Assembly: GCF_008041945.1 (NCBI RefSeq)
Contig: NZ_VKAD01000002.1
Coordinates: 248,001 to 312,000 of the forward strand
Origin: Reinekea thalattae
GTDB lineage: Bacteria > Pseudomonadota > Gammaproteobacteria > Pseudomonadales > Natronospirillaceae
Length of the DNA stretch: 64,000 bases
Direction: 5' to 3'
Under the pieces are notes generated by a model. The model had not been told where the DNA came from, ran no database searches, and saw only the letters and a list, made by a program, of their open reading frames with translations. The number at the start of each line of letters is the position of its first letter. Position 1 is the stretch's first letter. Position numbers and translations under genes: made by a program. Shown piece by piece: positions 42,306-49,780 of this stretch.

Positions 42306-42431
42306 ATGGCTTTGAATAAAACAACTCAGAAGGTTGTTTTGATCAGTATGTTAGTTGCTGCGGGTGTAGTCTGGGCAACAAACAACGTTGATCAAGTGAA
42401 CGACCTTCTTGGCGACAAAGGCTGGTTCTAA
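42306..42431 (+). CDS. Small membrane protein, 41 aa, upstream of the capsid gene
   Basis: One membrane helix (VVLISMLVAAGVVWA) flanked by TTQK and an acidic/aromatic tail (VNDLLGDKGWF). An AGGTGGG site precedes the ATG. One base separates it from the capsid start. Likely a virion membrane component, as in phages with an internal membrane. Confidence 0.65.
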   Translation: MALNKTTQKVVLISMLVAAGVVWATNNVDQVNDLLGDKGWF

Positions 42432-42432
42432 T

Positions 42433-43308
42433 ATGCGTCCGATTATTGAATTAAATTCATTCAGTGCGGTCGCTGCCGGTCAAACAGCAAATTTGGTGCT
42501 CGATAAAAACGTCAAATATGATCAGATTTATTTGCAAGTGGCGGACGTTGCAGACATCGAGTGGATTAAATTACGACTTAATACCAGCGATATTTTGCCT
42601 AGCTTAACGCCTAGCGAAATTTCTGCGATTAATTACCGCAAAGGCAATGTTCCTAAGAATCAAAGCGGCTCTTATATCGCGCTACCGATGCAAATGCTTG
42701 ATGCGGTTCTTGCTGATTCGCAACGTGTGACAGGTTTGCCGGTTGGTGATACTGACGACTGTATTTTGCAAGTGAAGCTGAAATCCGATGCAACAGCGCC
42801 AACGCTGAGCGCATTCGCGGAAGTTTCGCCGTTCACTGGTTCGCGTGGTGTTGTGCGTCTATTTGAGCGTTATACCGTGCCAGCTTCAAGTGCTGGTCTA
42901 GTGAACTGGACAAACTTGGAGCGCGGTAGCCGTGTTGCACGTATGTACTTCTCTGGCCCTACTATCGAGCATGTAACGATTAAACGCGATATGACCGAAA
43001 TTTGGGATTTGGGCAAAGACCAAACACGCATGATTCATGGCGTGTACGGCGCTGATTGTACTGTTGATGATGCCGCCGGTTTTAGCTATGTATTTGATGC
43101 GATGCGTGAAGGTTTCCCGATTAAAGATTCGCTAGTAACAAGTAACGGCAATATCAAAGTCGATATTACTGTTGCTGCGGCGGGTACGATTGACGTTTTA
43201 GTCGAGCGTTTAACAACGCAATTTGCCACTACGTGGACAGCTGCAACGACAGCGGCGGCGGCCAGTGCTGCGGGTAAATCAAAACGTAAAGTTGGACGGG
43301 CGGCGTAA
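42433..43308 (+). CDS. Major capsid protein, double-jelly-roll (PM2 P2-like)
   Basis: Protein of 291 residues, all-beta in character. The opening (IIELNSFSAVAAGQTANLVL, then KYDQIYLQV) and a mid-protein LSAFAEVS resemble the N-terminal domain pattern of PM2 coat protein P2 as I remember it; a second beta domain starts about residue 140 (GVVRLFERYTVPAS) and includes VLVERLTTQFA near the end. Length is close to P2 (269). The ATG at 42433 follows the preceding stop by 1 base. It is the longest structural gene, and it is flanked by small membrane proteins, as expected. Structural prediction would be decisive. Confidence 0.72.
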   Translation: MRPIIELNSFSAVAAGQTANLVLDKNVKYDQIYLQVADVADIEWIKLRLNTSDILPSLTPSEISAINYRKGNVPKNQSGSYIALPMQMLDAVLADSQRVTGLPVGDTDDCILQVKLKSDATAPTLSAFAEVSPFTGSRGVVRLFERYTVPASSAGLVNWTNLERGSRVARMYFSGPTIEHVTIKRDMTEIWDLGKDQTRMIHGVYGADCTVDDAAGFSYVFDAMREGFPIKDSLVTSNGNIKVDITVAAAGTIDVLVERLTTQFATTWTAATTAAAASAAGKSKRKVGRAA

Positions 43309-43310
43309 CT

Positions 43311-43574
43311 ATGGCGTGGTTTGAATCTGTTGGTGCATGGGTTGAGGACGGCTGGGAATCTGTTAGCGGCGCGGCTGAGGGTGCGTTTCAGTCCGTCACC
43401 GATGGCTTTGATAATGTCAAAGAAATGGTCATTGGTGACGATGAAGCCGCCACCGAAGAAGGCGAAGCCGTGCCGAATACTGGCACGGGGTCGACTATCG
43501 GCGGGCAGATTAACTGGTCAGCCATTGGCGTGGGTATTTCAGCGCTCGCACTGCTGTCTAAGGTCATTAAATAG
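43311..43574 (+). CDS. Structural membrane protein, 87 aa
   Basis: N-terminus is an aromatic/acidic amphipathic stretch (WFESVGAWVEDGWESVSGAA), middle is acidic, and the end is a membrane helix (WSAIGVGISALALLSKVIK). It begins 2 bases after the capsid stop; its stop overlaps the next GTG start by 1 base. Probable virion membrane protein; no family recognised. Confidence 0.65.
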   Translation: MAWFESVGAWVEDGWESVSGAAEGAFQSVTDGFDNVKEMVIGDDEAATEEGEAVPNTGTGSTIGGQINWSAIGVGISALALLSKVIK

Positions 43575-43747
43575 TGCCTGCTTTAGCGTGGTATTTAGTC
43601 GCGGGCGGCATTGCCGCCTTTGGCTTGGGTGCTGGTGTTAATCAAGCGGGTGACGCTGTGGATGATGTCAGCACTGGCGCTTTAAAGCTGGCGGGTGCTG
43701 CGTTACTCGGCGCTGGCGCTTTAGCGATTTATAAAAAGGTGACGTAA
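43574..43747 (+). CDS. Small hydrophobic protein, 57 aa, GTG start
   Basis: Begins at a GTG overlapping the previous stop (TAGTG) and ends in TAATG, overlapping the next ATG. Two hydrophobic, glycine/alanine-rich segments (WYLVAGGIAAFGLGAGV and LAGAALLGAGALAIY) separated by an acidic turn (DAVDDVS), so probably a two-span membrane protein with a KKVT end. The precise stop-start junctions argue for coding. Confidence 0.65.
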   Translation: MPALAWYLVAGGIAAFGLGAGVNQAGDAVDDVSTGALKLAGAALLGAGALAIYKKVT

Positions 43748-43950
43748 TGGCAATTGGTGCAGGTTTCTTGTCGGGTTCATCGGGCTGGAGTGTCAGTGCG
43801 GGCGATACCAAGGGCGACACATCGAATCAGAACAGCGCTGGCGGCTTTGACTCTGGCACGGTAGTGAGTATCGGTAATGGCATTAATACAAATATGCTGA
43901 TAGTTGCTGCTGTTGCAGTTGCTGCGATGTTTTTAGTGGGGCGGCGTTAA
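43747..43950 (+). CDS. Small membrane protein, 67 aa
   Basis: Gly/Ser/Asn-rich soluble part followed by a C-terminal membrane helix (MLIVAAVAVAAMFLVGRR). Overlaps both neighbours by 1 base. Tail-anchored topology suits a minor virion membrane protein. No family recognised. Confidence 0.65.
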   Translation: MAIGAGFLSGSSGWSVSAGDTKGDTSNQNSAGGFDSGTVVSIGNGINTNMLIVAAVAVAAMFLVGRR

Positions 43951-44357
43951 TGGGTTTTAATTTATTTGGTAGTAGTAAGGGTGATGATAATTCGTCATTG
44001 ACGAATCAAACCGACAACTCGAACCACGAAACACAAACGGCAACCGAGGGCGGCATTGCCGCTGGCGGCGATGTCACCGTAACAGATCATGGTGCCATTG
44101 ATTCCGCTTTTGAGCTAGCAACTGGCACAACAGATGGCATGTTTGATGTTGTAAATAGCGTAATTAGTCAGGTGTCAGAAAACCAAGAAAATACGCTAAT
44201 TCAAATGCAAGAAAGTTACGCAAATAGCTTAGGTGTTGTTGAAAGTGCAGCAACGGGCGGCGTTAGCTCAACGAATGAAGCTATTTCTGGTATTGGTAAA
44301 ATGCTCGTCGTTGCCATCGTTGCATCTATCGGGCTGATTGCATGGGGTAATAAATAA
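43950..44357 (+). CDS. Structural protein with C-terminal membrane anchor, 135 aa
   Basis: S/N/T-rich N-terminus, a helical middle (DGMFDVVNSVISQVSENQENTLIQMQESYAN, quoted in part: VVNSVISQVSENQ) and a C-terminal membrane helix (MLVVAIVASIGLIAWGNK). Overlaps both neighbours by 1 base. Could bridge the membrane and the capsid shell or form the vertex base. Confidence 0.6.
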   Translation: MGFNLFGSSKGDDNSSLTNQTDNSNHETQTATEGGIAAGGDVTVTDHGAIDSAFELATGTTDGMFDVVNSVISQVSENQENTLIQMQESYANSLGVVESAATGGVSSTNEAISGIGKMLVVAIVASIGLIAWGNK

Positions 44358-44953
44358 TGCGTACAGAAAAAATGTTGCTTGGTGTTGGCGGTGTCACGAA
44401 TGTGGGCGGTGTGGCAACGTCGGTTAAAGTTGCTGTTGCAGCCGGTGAAATCGAAATTAAAGCCGGTTCAGATACTGCAACTTTACGGCTCGGTGAAACG
44501 TTTGTTTTTGATGAAAATCTGTCATCGGTGGGTTTTGAGGTTCGCAACTTGCACGACTCTGAAAACCGAATTGAGTTGCAAATTTTTGAGACCGAAAAAG
44601 GCGAGATTAAATCACCCTCGTCCAGCGTTAAAATAAACAACGAACCGACGGTAAACGTTAAATTACCATCGTCTGTTAGAGTTAGAAAATTTGTTTTGGG
44701 GGATATTCTTGATCCCACGGTATATGGTGATGGTGTTGAAGTTCCGGCCGACCCTGAGCGTAAGCGAATTATTATAAAGGCTAGAAAAAATATTTTTGCT
44801 GAGCATTTGGAAAGTGTAATAGTTTTTGCGAGTCCTGATTACCATGATGGTGAAGGGTTGTTGTTGTGGGCTAACGAATCGTTAGATGTTGAGTATACGG
44901 GCAGTGTTTTTCTGCGTGGCGCGTGTGATGTTGATGTCATTGAGTTTCTGTAA
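44357..44953 (+). CDS. Beta-rich protein, candidate spike/penton, 198 aa
   Basis: No membrane helix. Sequence alternates short hydrophobic strands and turns (VKVAVAAGEIEIKAGSDTAT, EVRNLHDSENRIELQIFE, RIIIKARKNIF, VEYTGSVFLRGACDVDVIEF), a pattern of all-beta capsid vertex or receptor-binding proteins. The N-terminal 90 residues look like a separate small beta domain. It is the only non-membrane structural candidate besides the capsid protein. PM2 carries a larger spike (P1). No homology is claimed. Confidence 0.5.
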   Translation: MRTEKMLLGVGGVTNVGGVATSVKVAVAAGEIEIKAGSDTATLRLGETFVFDENLSSVGFEVRNLHDSENRIELQIFETEKGEIKSPSSSVKINNEPTVNVKLPSSVRVRKFVLGDILDPTVYGDGVEVPADPERKRIIIKARKNIFAEHLESVIVFASPDYHDGEGLLLWANESLDVEYTGSVFLRGACDVDVIEFL

Positions 44954-44958
44954 TCGAA

Positions 44959-45441
44959 ATGCATAAGGCGTTAAAAATTGGTGGTCTATTCGCAACGATT
45001 TATACCGTGGGGTACTTAAAAAAAATGCAAACAGTGAATTTAAAATATTTTACGCCGTCTGAGTTCCGTACGTGGTGGCCAAACATGGATGACGACTTGC
45101 TGTATCGCTTAGATGCGTTTCGCGAAGAAATCGGACGCGCAATTATTGTTAGCCCTGCGGCTGGCGCACTTGGCCGTCTGGGTTCGGGTAACAGCTATCA
45201 CAACGTGTTGACGTGGGGTAAAGTCCGCGCCGTTGACGTTATGTTTCCAAATGCCACAGAAGACGATTTAAAAGGCTACTACGCTGTTGCAGTTGAATAT
45301 TTTGGCGGTGTCGGTGTTTATCCTGACTGGCTACCTTACGCGGGTTTTCACCTCGATAACCGAGACACCAGCGCCACGTGGTCTGGCATCTTAGTTAATG
45401 ATAAACAGGTTTATCGTGGGGTTTCTGCGGCATGGGCTTAA
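44959..45441 (+). CDS. M15-type peptidase / phage lysin
   Basis: Protein of 160 residues. An N-terminal hydrophobic segment (ALKIGGLFATIYTVGYL) could be a signal anchor, followed by an M15-like D,D-carboxypeptidase domain: YFTPSEFRTWWP, LDAFREEIGRAIIVS, zinc motif SYHN...AVDVMFP and GFHLDN. It would cut peptidoglycan cross-links at infection or release. Followed by a holin-like gene (TAATG junction at 45439-45443), so a lysis cassette is likely. Confidence 0.75.
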   Translation: MHKALKIGGLFATIYTVGYLKKMQTVNLKYFTPSEFRTWWPNMDDDLLYRLDAFREEIGRAIIVSPAAGALGRLGSGNSYHNVLTWGKVRAVDVMFPNATEDDLKGYYAVAVEYFGGVGVYPDWLPYAGFHLDNRDTSATWSGILVNDKQVYRGVSAAWA

Positions 45442-45734
45442 TGGGTAATATTTTCGGTACCGCGAATAAATCGCTTGATGTTATTGATCAGCTGGTAGTC
45501 GATAAAGACAAAGCCAACGAGTTGAAAGCTCAATTCTACTTAGCAGAGCTGCAAACAAAAACAATCCCGATTATCGATGGTATCCATAAACTAGGCCGCC
45601 AAACGCTGGCATTCGCGCAGATTGGCTTTTACATGTGGGCCGTGCAAAAAGGCGTTGATATTACTCCGGAGCTAGTGGCGGGTGTCTCCGGAGTATCCGG
45701 AGCTTATACACTGGCTAAAGGGCGCGGCAAATGA
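45441..45734 (+). CDS. Holin-like membrane protein (3TM holin type)
   Basis: Protein of 97 residues. Amphipathic start with the DKDKANELKAQF segment, a membrane helix (TLAFAQIGFYMWAVQ) and a second hydrophobic stretch (LVAGVSGVSGAYTLA), like the C-terminal part of GTA/phage 3TM holins. I prefer the ATG that overlaps the lysin stop (TAATG), matching other junctions in this transcript; an ATG 9 bases earlier is in frame. Overlaps the last gene by 4 bases. Confidence 0.65.
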   Translation: MGNIFGTANKSLDVIDQLVVDKDKANELKAQFYLAELQTKTIPIIDGIHKLGRQTLAFAQIGFYMWAVQKGVDITPELVAGVSGVSGAYTLAKGRGK

Positions 45735-45856
45735 ACGAGCTATTGCAATTTGTCGACACAGGCGCAAACCTCGCCACAATCGCGCTATATATCTATGTAA
45801 CACGCATTGAAAACCGTGTTCGATTTATCGAGCGAGTTTTAAAAATACCGAGGTAG
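45731..45856 (+). CDS. Last prophage gene, 41-aa membrane protein
   Basis: ATG overlaps the holin stop (ATGA). One membrane helix (LATIALYIYVTRIENRV) with a basic C-terminal tail (RFIERVLKIPR). Perhaps a lysis accessory (spanin-like or holin partner). Its stop touches the right-end 21-bp repeat. Confidence 0.55.
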   Translation: MNELLQFVDTGANLATIALYIYVTRIENRVRFIERVLKIPR

Positions 45857-45876
45857 TGTGGTCAAAATGTGGACAT
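45856..45876. repeat. Candidate integrase arm site, right
   Basis: Matches 35815-35835 in 20 of 21 positions and has the same orientation. Lies 54 bases inside attR. Confidence 0.6.
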
Positions 45877-45897
45877 TGGATAAAGTAGGGTAGGTAT

Positions 45898-45936
45898 CAC
45901 TTTAACGGAAGGCCTTTATATTAAAGGGTTAAAGTG
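45898..45936. repeat. Nested inverted repeat abutting attR
   Basis: Outer arms CACTTTAAC (45898-45906) and GTTAAAGTG (45928-45936), inner arms CCTTTA (45913-45918) and TAAAGG (45922-45927). The right outer arm reaches into the att core. It could replace the displaced tRNA terminator (no T-run) or bind recombination proteins. Confidence 0.6.
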
Positions 45937-45979
45937 GTGCCCAGAGGCGGAATCGAACCACCGACACGAGGATTTTCAA
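45931..45979. repeat. attR: 49-bp direct repeat within intact tRNA-Phe
   Basis: Identical to attL at 35672-35720. Together with chromosomal bases 45980-46010 it rebuilds a complete tRNA-Phe gene, so integration does not destroy the tRNA. Confidence 0.95.
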
Positions 45980-46010
45980 TCCTCTGCTCTACCGACTGAG
46001 CTATCTGGGC
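45935..46010 (-). tRNA. tRNA-Phe (GAA)
   Basis: On the minus strand a 76-base cloverleaf with encoded CCA: acceptor GCCCAGA / TCTGGGC, anticodon stem GAGGA / TCCTC, loop TTGAAAA with anticodon GAA at positions 34-36, and T loop TTCGATT. Its 3' 45 bases belong to the prophage att repeat. Confidence 0.97.
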
Positions 46011-46174
46011 AATGTTTTTGGGAGATGTTCATCCCGTCAACGGAGGCGTATTAAACGGATTTTGCTTTCACTCGTCAATAGTTTTTTTGCTAAATCTTTG
46101 ATTTTTAATTAAAAAAACCAGAAATTGTTTTATTAGTGTACAGCTTGGAATCTGTTTGCCTGCTCAGTGACCGA

Positions 46175-47239
46175 TTAGCTTGGCCTATAGCTAAAGTGAT
46201 TATCCCAGCGTACGTGCGAATTAATCCGTTGCTCGGCTAAATGCAGGTTACCGGTTCCGGTTCCTGCAATTGGGCCGACAGGGCTGTTGGCCAAAGCGCA
46301 AATATCCATGCTGAGTAATTGCTCCTGCAAGCTGAGCGTATTCATGTCGAATTCACCTAGCCAATGGCCGCGAGGGCTGGTGGCGACGATCGATGTATCC
46401 GTACAGGCGATGCTGCCGATATAGCCTTTTACTCGAGGCCAAAAGTCAGGCTCAATCTGAAAGGGCGTTAGCTGGTTGTTATTGAGCTTGAAGAGCAGCG
46501 CTGGTGATTGGCTAACATCCAGTTGATATTGTCCTGCAATATAGATATCGCCTTGATTTGAAGCGCACAAATGTCTCAGGCTTACACTGGCTTCTGGTGA
46601 GCTAACATAGTTGATCAGTTCTAAGTTGTCGGGGCTGATGCTGGCCAAGCCGCTTTCAACAGACTGTTTATTAAGCACTTCACGTCCGGCTGTTTTTAGG
46701 CCTCCAATGGCGACCCAAAGAGTGTTGTTTTTCAGCACCATCTGGTGCGGCCCCAATAGTTCGTAGCCGCGTTGCTCAACAAGAGAAAGCTGATTCGCCG
46801 AATTGTTAAATGCAAAACGTAATAGCTGCATGGTCGATTCGGCCGTATCACTGCCGGAAACAATAAGATTATCGCCATGCCACACAGCATGGCCGTTGAG
46901 TTTTAATGACGGCTCGACATCATATTGCGTCAGTACTTCACCGCTTAGCGCATTAAACATAACAAGATAGCGTTCTGGGCGGCGGGCAATGGCGACACCG
47001 ATGGCGCGGCTTGGATGCAATGCAACTTCGTGACCGCGCGCAGGTAACGGGAATTGCCATTCTACGCGGCCAGTGAGGTCGACCGACGAGACACCATAAT
47101 GGTCTTGGTCAAGCCGGCAGGTGCCAATAACGCTACCAAATGATGATGGTTGCTGATTTGTCGTCGCACGCGCCAGAGGCATTAAACCAACACTTGAAAG
47201 CGCTAATGCTTGAATAAAGGATCGTCGTTGCAGTCTCAT
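46175..47239 (-). CDS. DUF1513 protein (iron-cluster beta-propeller)
   Basis: Exported protein of 354 residues with a Tat-like N-terminus (RRSFIQALALSSVGLMPLARA). The body shows repeated beta-propeller-like blades (ARGHEVALHPSR, LNGHAVWHGDNLIVSGSD, GPHQMVLKNNTLWVAIGG, SLRHLCASNQGDIYIAGQY). DUF1513 genes typically follow imelysin and DUF1111 genes in iron-regulated clusters, as here. Five bases separate it from the imelysin gene. Role in iron acquisition inferred from context. Confidence 0.82.
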   Translation of the reverse strand: MRLQRRSFIQALALSSVGLMPLARATTNQQPSSFGSVIGTCRLDQDHYGVSSVDLTGRVEWQFPLPARGHEVALHPSRAIGVAIARRPERYLVMFNALSGEVLTQYDVEPSLKLNGHAVWHGDNLIVSGSDTAESTMQLLRFAFNNSANQLSLVEQRGYELLGPHQMVLKNNTLWVAIGGLKTAGREVLNKQSVESGLASISPDNLELINYVSSPEASVSLRHLCASNQGDIYIAGQYQLDVSQSPALLFKLNNNQLTPFQIEPDFWPRVKGYIGSIACTDTSIVATSPRGHWLGEFDMNTLSLQEQLLSMDICALANSPVGPIAGTGTGNLHLAEQRINSHVRWDNHFSYRPS

Positions 47240-47244
47240 TGTGA

Positions 47245-48129
47245 TCAGTCTCCATCGAAATTATTGAAGCCGATAAAGATATCCAACTGGCTAGCAAGGT
47301 CATGCTCGACGTACTCTGCCAGCTCACTTAGATAGTCGCGATACGCTAATAGTGTTTCTAGCTCAGGTTTTTGTGCTGAAAACTCAAACGCTAGCAGTCG
47401 TTTTTGCCAACTGGCAAGCTGTGCATCCTGTTCGGCAAAGTAGTCGAAAAACAACTGCAGTTGTTCAATGAGCCCGAGTTGAATTGGCCAGCTACTGTCT
47501 GAGCGCCAACCGGGTGCTAGTTGCCAAATAATACGAGTATCGCGTGCGCTGATCTCCTTGACTTGAGAGTAAGCACTCAGCGCCGTGCCATGAAAGGCAT
47601 TGACCATTTCAGCGGTTTCAAATTCATATAAGGATTGCAGTTCTAGCAGCTGTTTAGTCTGAACAATCTGATGGTCACTGATAAAGGTTAACCACTGGCA
47701 GCGCTGTTCAAGGCTAAAAGAGGCGTTTTTGGCGGCATCAGTGGCAATGTACTCGATTGCAGAAAGCGATTTGACTGCACTGGCCAATTGGTTCGCCGGT
47801 AATGCTTGAGGAGATTGTGACAGTGCCTGATTGAGCTGGCCGCGTAGCCGATCTTTTGGGTCAGGCCAGAAAACGTAACTGTATTCTGTTTGCATAAACT
47901 CTGCTGCCGGTAGCTGTAAACCCGCAATTTGGTACCAGCTGATGGCGGCTTCTTGCCAGTGCTCAGTGAGTGATTCAGCGCTTGGTGTTGACTGCTGACA
48001 GTAGTCGCTGATCGCTGAGTTTAATGATTGCTGGTGGTTTAAAAACTCTGCCAGTCGTTGATTCGCGAGCTCTTCTGCAGAGCTTAGGCTGCAAAGAAAA
48101 ACAAGGGTCGCGGTGGTGATTTTTTTCAT
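47245..48129 (-). CDS. Imelysin-family protein (second copy)
   Basis: Periplasmic or outer-membrane-associated protein of 294 residues with signal peptide (ATLVFLCSLSSA). The helical body and SLSAIEYIATD, in the position of the GxHxxE region, place it in the imelysin (peptidase M75) superfamily; the canonical GxHxxE is not intact (SAIEY). Encoded between DUF1111 and DUF1513 genes. Imelysins of this operon type function in iron uptake without proven peptidase activity. Confidence 0.75.
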   Translation of the reverse strand: MKKITTATLVFLCSLSSAEELANQRLAEFLNHQQSLNSAISDYCQQSTPSAESLTEHWQEAAISWYQIAGLQLPAAEFMQTEYSYVFWPDPKDRLRGQLNQALSQSPQALPANQLASAVKSLSAIEYIATDAAKNASFSLEQRCQWLTFISDHQIVQTKQLLELQSLYEFETAEMVNAFHGTALSAYSQVKEISARDTRIIWQLAPGWRSDSSWPIQLGLIEQLQLFFDYFAEQDAQLASWQKRLLAFEFSAQKPELETLLAYRDYLSELAEYVEHDLASQLDIFIGFNNFDGD

Positions 48130-48229
48130 ACCGGTGCTATTCCTGTTGGTTACAATAATTAGTGGTTTTTAAAGGCTGCCATATAAGCAGAGCTCGCTTT
48201 TATCAGTATTACTGCCATTTTAAAAAGCA

Positions 48230-49642
48230 CTACAGCGATTCTAAAAAGGCTATTAGAGCGGCTCGCTGGCTTTTCGGCAACTGTACAAACTGTTGCTTAC
48301 TGGCTTCTGCTTCTCCGCCATGCCAAAGAATCGCCTGCTCAATGGTTTCGGCTCGACCATCGTGTAGCAACGCCAATTGGCCGCTGACATCAATGTGGTG
48401 GCCCATTCCCCAAAGCGGCGGTGTTCGCCATTCTCGGCCATTGGCCAAAAATTCTTCACGATAATCGGCCAGCGCCTCGCCCATATCATGCAATAACAGA
48501 TCACTGAATGGGTGAAAGGTTTGCTCTGAAAGCGCTGGTAAGGATGGGTTTTTAGCTGTGGTAAATTCGCTCACGTGGCACTGGCTACAGCCAATGTCGT
48601 CGAATAGCCGTTGGCCCAATTTAACCGATTCATCCTCACTATGCCGCTGCATGGGGACGGCCAAGTGGCGAGTGTAAAAAGTGACCGCCGCGAGCACGTC
48701 TTGCTGTAATTCCCAAGGTTCACCCTGGCGATTGCCATTGGGCTTTTGCAGGCAGTCGATCTGATGCTGGCTGCAATCATCGTTCGGCATGAGTTCGCTG
48801 GTAATGCCAATATCGCCTTTAAAGGCGGCAGCGTTCTGTTGTTCGAGTGTCGGCATGCCCGCTTTCCAACCAAACCGGCCAAGATTACTGGTTTGCTTGC
48901 GGATGTCCCAAACATAATTAGCCTTGCCAGAAATGCCGTCGCCATTGGCATCATCAGGGTCGGCATTGGCCAGAATCGCTGCTTCAGGAATCTGTTCTAA
49001 TAAGCCAAGACCAATCATCTGCGGCGCAATACGGGCAGAGAATTGGGCGTTGTCGGCAAAGGCGCCGTAGTTTAAATCGGTAATGACAAATTCAGGTTGA
49101 CGCAAACGAATGCTACTACCATCGGGGTAGCTAAAGGTTGAATACTGCCAATGAGTTTTAATTTTGCCTTCATGGGCGACATCAGGAATTGACAGGTCCT
49201 GTAACTGGTGGCCGTAAGTCGGTTCTGCTAACGGGCCGTAGAGCTTTTGTTGCGCAATATCCAATTCGCTTTCCGCTTTAACAGAAAGTCGAATAAGCAT
49301 AGAAATAGCGCTGTCGTTTTCATCATTTGGCGCGTGACCGCGGCCATCGCCGATGTGGCAGCTTTCGCAGCCGTTGGTGTTGAATAGTGGCCCAAGTCCG
49401 TCGCGTGCAATGGTCGAGCTGGGCGCAATGACCCACGGATTTCGAAAAAAAGAATTACCAACGCTAAAGTCAACTTTATCCATGAGCGACAAGTTGGCGG
49501 CCGGTTGGCTGAATGCTGCGCTGTTCGGTGTTTGCCGAATCGTGGTTTGACCGCCAGTTAACGGCAGTTCCGCCATGCTTGGCTGGGTAAGCCAAAGAGC
49601 ATTTATAGAGCAAAGTATCAGCAGCGTTCGTGTTGGCTTCAT
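48230..49642 (-). CDS. DUF1111 di-heme oxidoredictase-like cytochrome
   Basis: Periplasmic protein of 470 residues with signal peptide (RTLLILCSINALWLTQPSMA). Two c-type heme motifs, CESCHIGDGRG near the N-terminus and CSQCHVSEFTT in the C-terminal half, define the DUF1111 (di-heme 'thiol oxidoreductase') family, distantly like MauG. The ATG at 49642 with AGGTG upstream gives a proper signal peptide; an in-frame ATG 33 bases upstream does not. Second gene of the Fur-controlled operon; could oxidise or reduce iron at the surface. Confidence 0.85.
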   Translation of the reverse strand: MKPTRTLLILCSINALWLTQPSMAELPLTGGQTTIRQTPNSAAFSQPAANLSLMDKVDFSVGNSFFRNPWVIAPSSTIARDGLGPLFNTNGCESCHIGDGRGHAPNDENDSAISMLIRLSVKAESELDIAQQKLYGPLAEPTYGHQLQDLSIPDVAHEGKIKTHWQYSTFSYPDGSSIRLRQPEFVITDLNYGAFADNAQFSARIAPQMIGLGLLEQIPEAAILANADPDDANGDGISGKANYVWDIRKQTSNLGRFGWKAGMPTLEQQNAAAFKGDIGITSELMPNDDCSQHQIDCLQKPNGNRQGEPWELQQDVLAAVTFYTRHLAVPMQRHSEDESVKLGQRLFDDIGCSQCHVSEFTTAKNPSLPALSEQTFHPFSDLLLHDMGEALADYREEFLANGREWRTPPLWGMGHHIDVSGQLALLHDGRAETIEQAILWHGGEAEASKQQFVQLPKSQRAALIAFLESL

Positions 49643-49663
49643 TAAGCACCTAGTGAAAATGGA

Positions 49664-49685
49664 AAACGCGGGCAAGCCCGCGTTT
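49664..49685 (-). terminator. Intercistronic hairpin after the first imelysin gene
   Basis: Ten-base-pair stem AACGCGGGC / GCCCGCGTT (with flanking A/T) and a very small loop, 96 bases after the imelysin stop and before the DUF1111 gene. Probably an attenuator or 3'-end stabiliser giving more imelysin than downstream products. Confidence 0.65.
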
Positions 49686-49780
49686 AAAATATCATCGTTT
49701 CAGTATCTGTGCGTTATTTAAAACGGTTTAGTCATAAACCGCGACAGCCATACTGAGTCGGTCAGTTCGATGATTCGCTT

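Larger units (their letters stand above)
35672..45979. mobile_element. Integrated tailless, corticovirus (PM2)-like prophage, ~10.26 kb
   Basis: Element bounded by a perfect 49-bp direct repeat in tRNA-Phe. Left to right it holds a toxin-antitoxin-like pair, a tyrosine integrase, a repressor and Cox-like switch, small early genes, an HUH rolling-circle initiator, zinc-ribbon proteins, a viral P-loop ATPase, a capsid protein of double-jelly-roll type, several tiny membrane proteins, a candidate spike, an M15-type lysin and a holin. There are no terminase, portal or tail genes. Lytic corticovirus PM2 has a genome of about 10.1 kb with the same classes of gene. All genes from 38121 rightward run on the plus strand in near-continuous overlap. 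No frameshift is evident, so it may be intact. Confidence 0.82.
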
